Source: Pelodera strongyloides (lineage: Eukaryota > Nematoda > Chromadorea > Rhabditida > Rhabditidae). Taken from it: 64,000 nucleotides of DNA. The DNA lies in the NCBI GenBank assembly GCA_036852015.1, contig JAANDG010000331.1, forward strand, positions 62,001-126,000. The letters run 5' to 3'. Both the position numbers and the translations under genes were made by a program. The notes under the pieces were generated by a model, which had not been told where the DNA came from, made no database searches, and worked only from the letters and a program-made list of their open reading frames with translations. Positions 63,101 to 64,000 of this stretch are shown in pieces. Position 1 is the stretch's first letter; each line of letters opens with the position of its first letter.

Positions 63101-64000
63101 TATTTCACTTGAACTGTTTTCCAGCAGAAAACCCTGTGGCAAGATGTATTTAACTTCGAACTGATATTGCCACACTGTTTTCAAGAAAAACACCCTGTGG
63201 CAAGATTAATTTCACTTGAATGATCTGCCACAGTTTTCCAGCAGAAAACCTGTGGCAAGATATTTCCTTCGAAACTGATCTTGCCACACTGTTTTCAAAA
63301 AACACCTGTGGCAATGTATTTCACTTCTAACCGATATGCCACACTGTTTTCCAGCAAAACCCCTGTGGCAAGATTGTATTTCACTTCGAACTGATCTGCC
63401 ACACTGTTTTCAAGAAAACCCCTGTGGCAAGATGTATTTCACTTACTGATTTGCCACACTTTTTCAAGAAAAACACCCTGTCAAGATGTATTTCACTTCT
63501 AATGTGGCAAGATCTTGCCACACTGTATTTCACTTCGACCTGATCTTGCCACACTGTTTCAAGAAAACACCCTGTGGCAAGATGTATTCACTTCGAACGG
63601 ATATGCCACACGTTTTAAGAAAAACACCTGTGGCAAGATTATTTCATTCATTGATCTTGCCACACTGTTTCCAGAAAAACACCCTGTGGCAAGATGTATT
63701 TCACTTCGACTGATCGTGCCACACTGTTTTCAAGAAAAACCCCTGTGGGCAAGATGTATTTCTCTAAATGATATTGCCACATTGTTTCAAGAAAACAACC
63801 CTGTGGCAAGATGTATTTTCACTTCGACTTGACCTTGCCAACTGTTTTCAAGAAAAACACCGTGGCAAGTATTTATTACGATTCCACACTAACTGAAGAT
63901 GTATTGATCTTGCCACACGTTTTCAAGAAAACACCCTGTGGCAAGATGTATTTCACTTCTAACTGATTGTCCCCCACTGTTTTCAAGAAAAACACCCGTG
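60180..64000. repeat. 61-bp satellite array, running off the window end
   Basis: About 60 tandem copies of a 61-bp monomer. Landmarks in order are CTGATCTTGCCACACTG, TTTTCAAGAAAAACACC, CTGTGGCAAGATG and TATTTCACTTCGAA. Each monomer holds an inverted repeat, ATCTTGCCACA and TGTGGCAAGAT, 11-bp arms around a loop of about 20-25 bases. Two variants of the loop alternate (TTTTCAAGAAAAACACC and TTTTCCAGCAGAAAACC). Copies at 61440-62220 are nearly uniform. Copies at about 60700-61430 and 62230-64000 carry many small deletions. Long frames on both strands are by-products of a stop-poor monomer whose length is not a multiple of three. Confidence 0.95.

Noticed and set aside
60055..63832. Many open frames of 60-145 codons on both strands of the satellite
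   Set aside because: They are the same monomer read in different frames, with no start context or splice sites.
60180..64000. CRISPR-like array
   Set aside because: The DNA is eukaryotic, the inverted repeats are part of a continuous 61-bp monomer, and the sequence between them is repeated too, so there are no unique spacers.

Overview
This is eukaryotic DNA, almost certainly from a nematode. The support is a short interstitial array of the nematode telomere hexamer TTAGGC (1261-1303), introns ending in the nematode-type TTTCAG/TTTTAG acceptor, a 3' splice-site motif 0-45 nt before most predicted start codons (as expected for spliced-leader trans-splicing), and gene families with well-known worm members: a SWEET sugar transporter, a BPI/LBP lipid-binding protein, an LC3-type ATG8 and the Fic AMPylase. 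I cannot name the species. All multi-exon models were built by eye from reading frame, splice motifs and intron phase. No transcript or database evidence was used.

Layout. 1-1006: last three exons of an unrecognised plus-strand gene. 1.0-17.5 kb: a gene-poor stretch with several MITE families, a nested TTAA-type insertion, minisatellites and a decayed low-complexity zone (5.5-10.2 kb). 17.1-21.8 kb: promoter and eight exons of a SWEET transporter. 21.8-28.6 kb: intergenic, with MITEs, a 5'-truncated LINE tail and a decayed LINE ORF1. 28.6-33.9 kb: fifteen exons of a secreted BPI/LBP-family protein. 34.5-47.7 kb, minus strand: an unrecognised gene of about 400 residues in eleven phase-compatible exons. 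One 5.6-kb intron of it is built almost wholly of mobile DNA, including a LINE with both frames intact and a 17-bp tandem array abutting its 5' end. 49.3-50.6 kb, minus: a two-exon, 70-residue protein resembling complex I subunit NDUFB1. 52.9-55.1 kb, minus: an LC3/LGG-2-type ATG8 gene. 55.8-58.7 kb, plus: a complete Fic-domain AMPylase (FICD/FIC-1), divergent from the LC3 gene. 58.8-59.7 kb: an inverted-repeat element with an 8-bp target duplication. 60.2-64.0 kb: a 61-bp satellite running off the window end.

The most unusual feature is the LINE at 39.4-43.8 kb. Its ORF1 ends in the canonical -1 frameshift heptamer A AAA AAC directly before the stop codon. ORF2 lies in the -1 frame, is open through that site, and has no ATG before the endonuclease domain. 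This suggests ORF2 is made as an ORF1-ORF2 fusion by frameshifting. Several MITE families also show their target-site preference within the window itself: TTAA, CWG, TWA and an 8-bp duplication.

The host genes are not obviously one pathway. FICD (ER chaperone AMPylation) and LC3 (autophagosome lipidation) share a divergent intergenic region of about 0.7 kb. The BPI gene and the unrecognised minus-strand gene converge tail to tail 0.65 kb apart.
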